Positions 61,738 through 64,000 of a stretch of 64,000 bases of DNA are shown here, in pieces; within the stretch, counting starts at the first letter, position 1, and every line of letters starts with the position of its first letter. Under the pieces are notes generated by a model. The model was given only the letters and a program-made list of their open reading frames with translations. It was not told the DNA's origin and did not search any database. The stretch covers positions 372,001 through 436,000 of the forward strand of contig NZ_NIDE01000014.1 of NCBI RefSeq assembly GCF_002197845.1, in the 5' to 3' direction. A program made the translations under genes and the position numbers. Source of the stretch: Fimbriiglobus ruber (GTDB lineage Bacteria > Planctomycetota > Planctomycetia > Gemmatales > Gemmataceae).

Positions 61738-62193
61738 GGAGCCTTGGGGCTCTGCCCCAAACCCCGCCGGAGGGACCGAGTCCCTCCGGACCTCCCCTCT
61801 GCTCCCGGTCTCGGGGCGATCCCAAAGCGGATCGCCCCGAGACCGCTCGCGGTGGCCTGATAAGAGTCGTCTTCGGCAGGGAGATACATCAGTTGGCGGT
61901 TCCAAACACCCGCGATCGGGTGTGGAATGCTGCCAAAAATTGTGGGGGCACGTTTCCAACGTGCCCAGGCATTATCCCTCATCACTCCTTGGGCACGTTG
62001 GAAACGTGCCCCCACAACTGAGGGCGCCGGTACCAATCAGAAGGGAAGCCCCCCTGCCAGGGTAACAAACGGCTACCGCGAGCGGTTGGTGGGACGATCC
62101 GCTTTGGGATCGTCCCACCAACCGGGAGCAGAAAGGGAGGTCCGGAGGGACTCGGTCCCTCCGGCGGGGTTTGGGGCAGAGCCCCAAGGCTCC
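61738..62193. repeat. Nested inverted-repeat element between RND genes
   Basis: The outer arms (61738-61809 and 62120-62193) pair over about 73 bp with few mismatches. Inside the left arm end is a palindrome at 61807-61844 (ggtctcggggcgatcc / ggatcgccccgagacc), and at the right a matching one around 62083-62122. The centre has perfect 27-bp arms at 61941-61967 and 61990-62016. It fills the 529-bp gap 61721-62249. No gene is in it. Confidence 0.88.
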
Positions 62194-62249
62194 CACCCAC
62201 GAAAGTCGTCCACGGCAAGCACTGACCACACGGGGAAGTCGGGGAAGTC

Positions 62250-64000
62250 ATGATCGAGCGACTGATCGAGGCGTCCGTCCGGAACCGGTTCGTGGTTCTC
62301 GCCCTGGCCGCGGCGCTCGCCGTGGGCGGGGTCTATGCCACCCTCCAGACGCCGGTGGACGCGATCCCGGACCTCAGCGAGAACCAGGTCATTGTCTTCA
62401 CCGACTGGCCGGGCCGGAGCCCGCGCGAGATCGAGGATCAGATCACCTACCCGCTCTCGTTGCGGCTCCAGGGGCTCGCCGGCATCAAGGCGGTCCGGTC
62501 GTCGTCCGAGTTCAACTTCTCGATGATCACCCTCATCTTCGAGGAGAGTACTGACTTCTACTTCGCCCGGCAGCGGGTACTCGAACGGCTGACGCAAGCG
62601 GGGGCCTTCCTGCCCGCGGGCGTCGTCCCTTACATGGCCCCCGACGCGACCGCCCTCGGCCAGGTGTTCTGGTACACGGTCGAGCCGAGCCCGTCCCACC
62701 CGGTCGACCCGGGCCGGCTGTGGGCCGTCAACAAGTTCTACATCGCCCCGCAGCTCAACTCGGCCGCCGGGGTCGCGGAAGTCGCCCCCGTCGGGGGGAC
62801 GCCGCTCGAATACCAGATCGATGTCCGGCCGGAAACGCTTCGGACTTATGGGGTCACGGTCGGGGAACTGTTCTCGGCGGTGAGCCGAAGCAACCTCCCA
62901 GCCGGCGGCGGGGTCATCCAGAAGAACAACGCCGAGTACATCGTCCGCGGCGTCGGTTGGCTCAAGGACACGGCCGACATCGAGAACACGGTGGTCAAGG
63001 AGATCAACGGCATCCCGGTCTACGTGAAGACGGTGGCGACTGTGCAGGTCGGGACGCAGTTCCGGCGGAGCGTGTTCGAGAAGGACGGGAACGAGGTCGT
63101 GGGCGGGGTGGTCCTCATGCGGCACGGGGGGAACCCGTTGGCCGTGACGGAGCGGGTGAAGGCGAAGATCCAAGAACTCCAGCCCGGTCTCCCGCCGGGT
63201 GTCCAGATCGTCCCCGCCTACGACCGCACGCGACTCATCACGGGGGCCATCCACACGCTCACCGAAGTGATGTGGCACGAGATGCTGATCGCGGGCGTCG
63301 CCATCCTGCTCATCCTGGGGCACGTCCGGAGCGTGTTCGTCATCTGCGTGACGCTGCCCCTCTCGGTCCTGTTTTCGTTCCTGTTGATGTTCCTACTTCG
63401 GAAGCTTGGCGTCATCGACATCCAAGCGAACGTAATGTCCCTCGCCGGGATCACGATCTCGATTGGCATCCTCGTCGACCAGGCGATCGTGATGACGGAG
63501 AACGCGACACACCACCTCAAGGAACGCTTCGGCGACCAGAAGGTGACCGGAGACACCCGGGAAATCGTCGTCCGCGCTTGCCGCACCGTCGGCCGGCCGA
63601 TCTTCTTTTCCGTCCTCATCATGCTGCTCTCGTTCGTCCCGGTGTTCATGCTCTCGGGGCGGGAAGGGAAGTATTTTCACCCACTCGCGTTCACCAAGAG
63701 CTTCGCCCTCCTCGGTGTCGCCCTGATCTCGGTCACGGTGGTGCCGGCGCTGATTCCGACCTTCATCCGCGGGCGGCTCCGAAGCGAAGAGGAGAACTGG
63801 ATCGTTCGGGGCTTCATCCGCGTCTACCGGCCGCTCCTCACCTGGGCGCTGCCGCGGCGGAATCTGGTCATGTGGGCGTTCGCCGCGCTGCTCATCCTCG
63901 CGGCCGGCCTCTTCCCCGTTCAGGCGCTCGTTGGGATGGGGGCTTCCGAGTCGGCGTGGGGGGCGATGTTCCTTATTGTCTTCGGCGTTGTGACCGTTCT
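62250..64000 (+). CDS. CusA-like heavy-metal RND efflux pump, N-terminal part
   Basis: The gene runs off the window; 583 residues are visible. It begins MIERLIEASVRNRFVV, the standard heavy-metal RND start, with GGGGAAG at 62241. AIPDLSENQVIVFTDWPGRSP and TYPLSLRLQGLAGIKAVRS are typical of CusA/CzcA. The transmembrane proton-relay motif is GITISIGILVDQAIVMTENA. It probably exports copper, silver or similar ions with the adaptor encoded upstream. The substrate is not fixed by these residues alone. Confidence 0.92.
   Translation, partial: MIERLIEASVRNRFVVLALAAALAVGGVYATLQTPVDAIPDLSENQVIVFTDWPGRSPREIEDQITYPLSLRLQGLAGIKAVRSSSEFNFSMITLIFEESTDFYFARQRVLERLTQAGAFLPAGVVPYMAPDATALGQVFWYTVEPSPSHPVDPGRLWAVNKFYIAPQLNSAAGVAEVAPVGGTPLEYQIDVRPETLRTYGVTVGELFSAVSRSNLPAGGGVIQKNNAEYIVRGVGWLKDTADIENTVVKEINGIPVYVKTVATVQVGTQFRRSVFEKDGNEVVGGVVLMRHGGNPLAVTERVKAKIQELQPGLPPGVQIVPAYDRTRLITGAIHTLTEVMWHEMLIAGVAILLILGHVRSVFVICVTLPLSVLFSFLLMFLLRKLGVIDIQANVMSLAGITISIGILVDQAIVMTENATHHLKERFGDQKVTGDTREIVVRACRTVGRPIFFSVLIMLLSFVPVFMLSGREGKYFHPLAFTKSFALLGVALISVTVVPALIPTFIRGRLRSEEENWIVRGFIRVYRPLLTWALPRRNLVMWAFAALLILAAGLFPVQALVGMGASESAWGAMFLIVFGVVTV

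Noticed and set aside
62073-63323. 416-codon minus-strand frame opposite the RND pump gene
   Set aside because: The plus strand reads continuously as a CusA-like pump. The minus frame is its shadow and extends into the palindromic element.

Overview
The window is GC-rich DNA that looks like a planctomycete chromosome, most likely from the Gemmataceae (Gemmata/Fimbriiglobus group). That assignment is inference. It rests on the gene mix: a DUF1559 remnant, an FG-GAP protein, HEAT-repeat and zinc-ribbon membrane proteins, DUF1015, DUF72, DUF4058, FHA, a Tat-exported sugar-isomerase-like protein, many GTG starts, and intergenic spaces full of long perfect inverted repeats. No rRNA, tRNA or credible CRISPR array was seen.

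Layout. 1-5300: end of an FG-GAP protein, a GNAT acetyltransferase, a frameshifted pyrB, a D-aminoacylase-type amidohydrolase, a hypothetical gene and an orphan HicB-like protein. 5639-12775: a giant soluble hybrid histidine kinase with fourteen 92-residue HAMP-pair repeats and three receiver domains. 12850-18819: an SDR reductase, a SAP/nuclease-like protein, a sialate O-acetylesterase whose stop codon was hit by an IS630 element, a DUF420 protein and scpB. 18823-22171: a variable hotspot. A Septu-like ATPase plus HNH nuclease pair sits between scpB and a second, synonymously diverged copy of the last 156 bp of the scpB region, followed by a scrap of another related ATPase. 22172-28540: envelope and low-complexity exported proteins, a polysaccharide export lipoprotein, an MgtE-like transporter and a patch of fused gene remnants. 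28857-31749: dapB and thrC (aspartate-family amino acids) and an FHA protein. 31888-42511: exported and membrane proteins, an MFS pump with VOC and TetR genes and a likely TetR operator, DUF72 and DUF1015. 42650-46656: a two-gene NTPase operon behind a striking double palindrome. 46796-50114: DUF4058, a sensor kinase and a TIM-barrel protein. 50353-58574: a dissolved-inorganic-carbon uptake cluster (SulP, DabA, and NuoL-like and NuoM-like subunits). 59081-64000: a heavy-metal RND efflux cluster whose pump gene runs off the window.

The most interesting region is the scpB locus. The two 156-bp copies of the scpB end differ at five sites, and all five are synonymous third positions. This is the pattern expected when an incoming element carries its own version of a host gene's 3' end. 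The cargo is an ATPase-HNH pair overlapping by 4 bp, preceded by a perfect 16-bp palindrome, and there is no recombinase between the repeats.

Other signals: the poly-HAMP kinase; single-base frameshifts in pyrB and sulP, each at a 4-base G/C run where 5 would restore the gene; two copies of a 150-bp palindromic element 47 kb apart; and nested inverted repeats in two other gaps.
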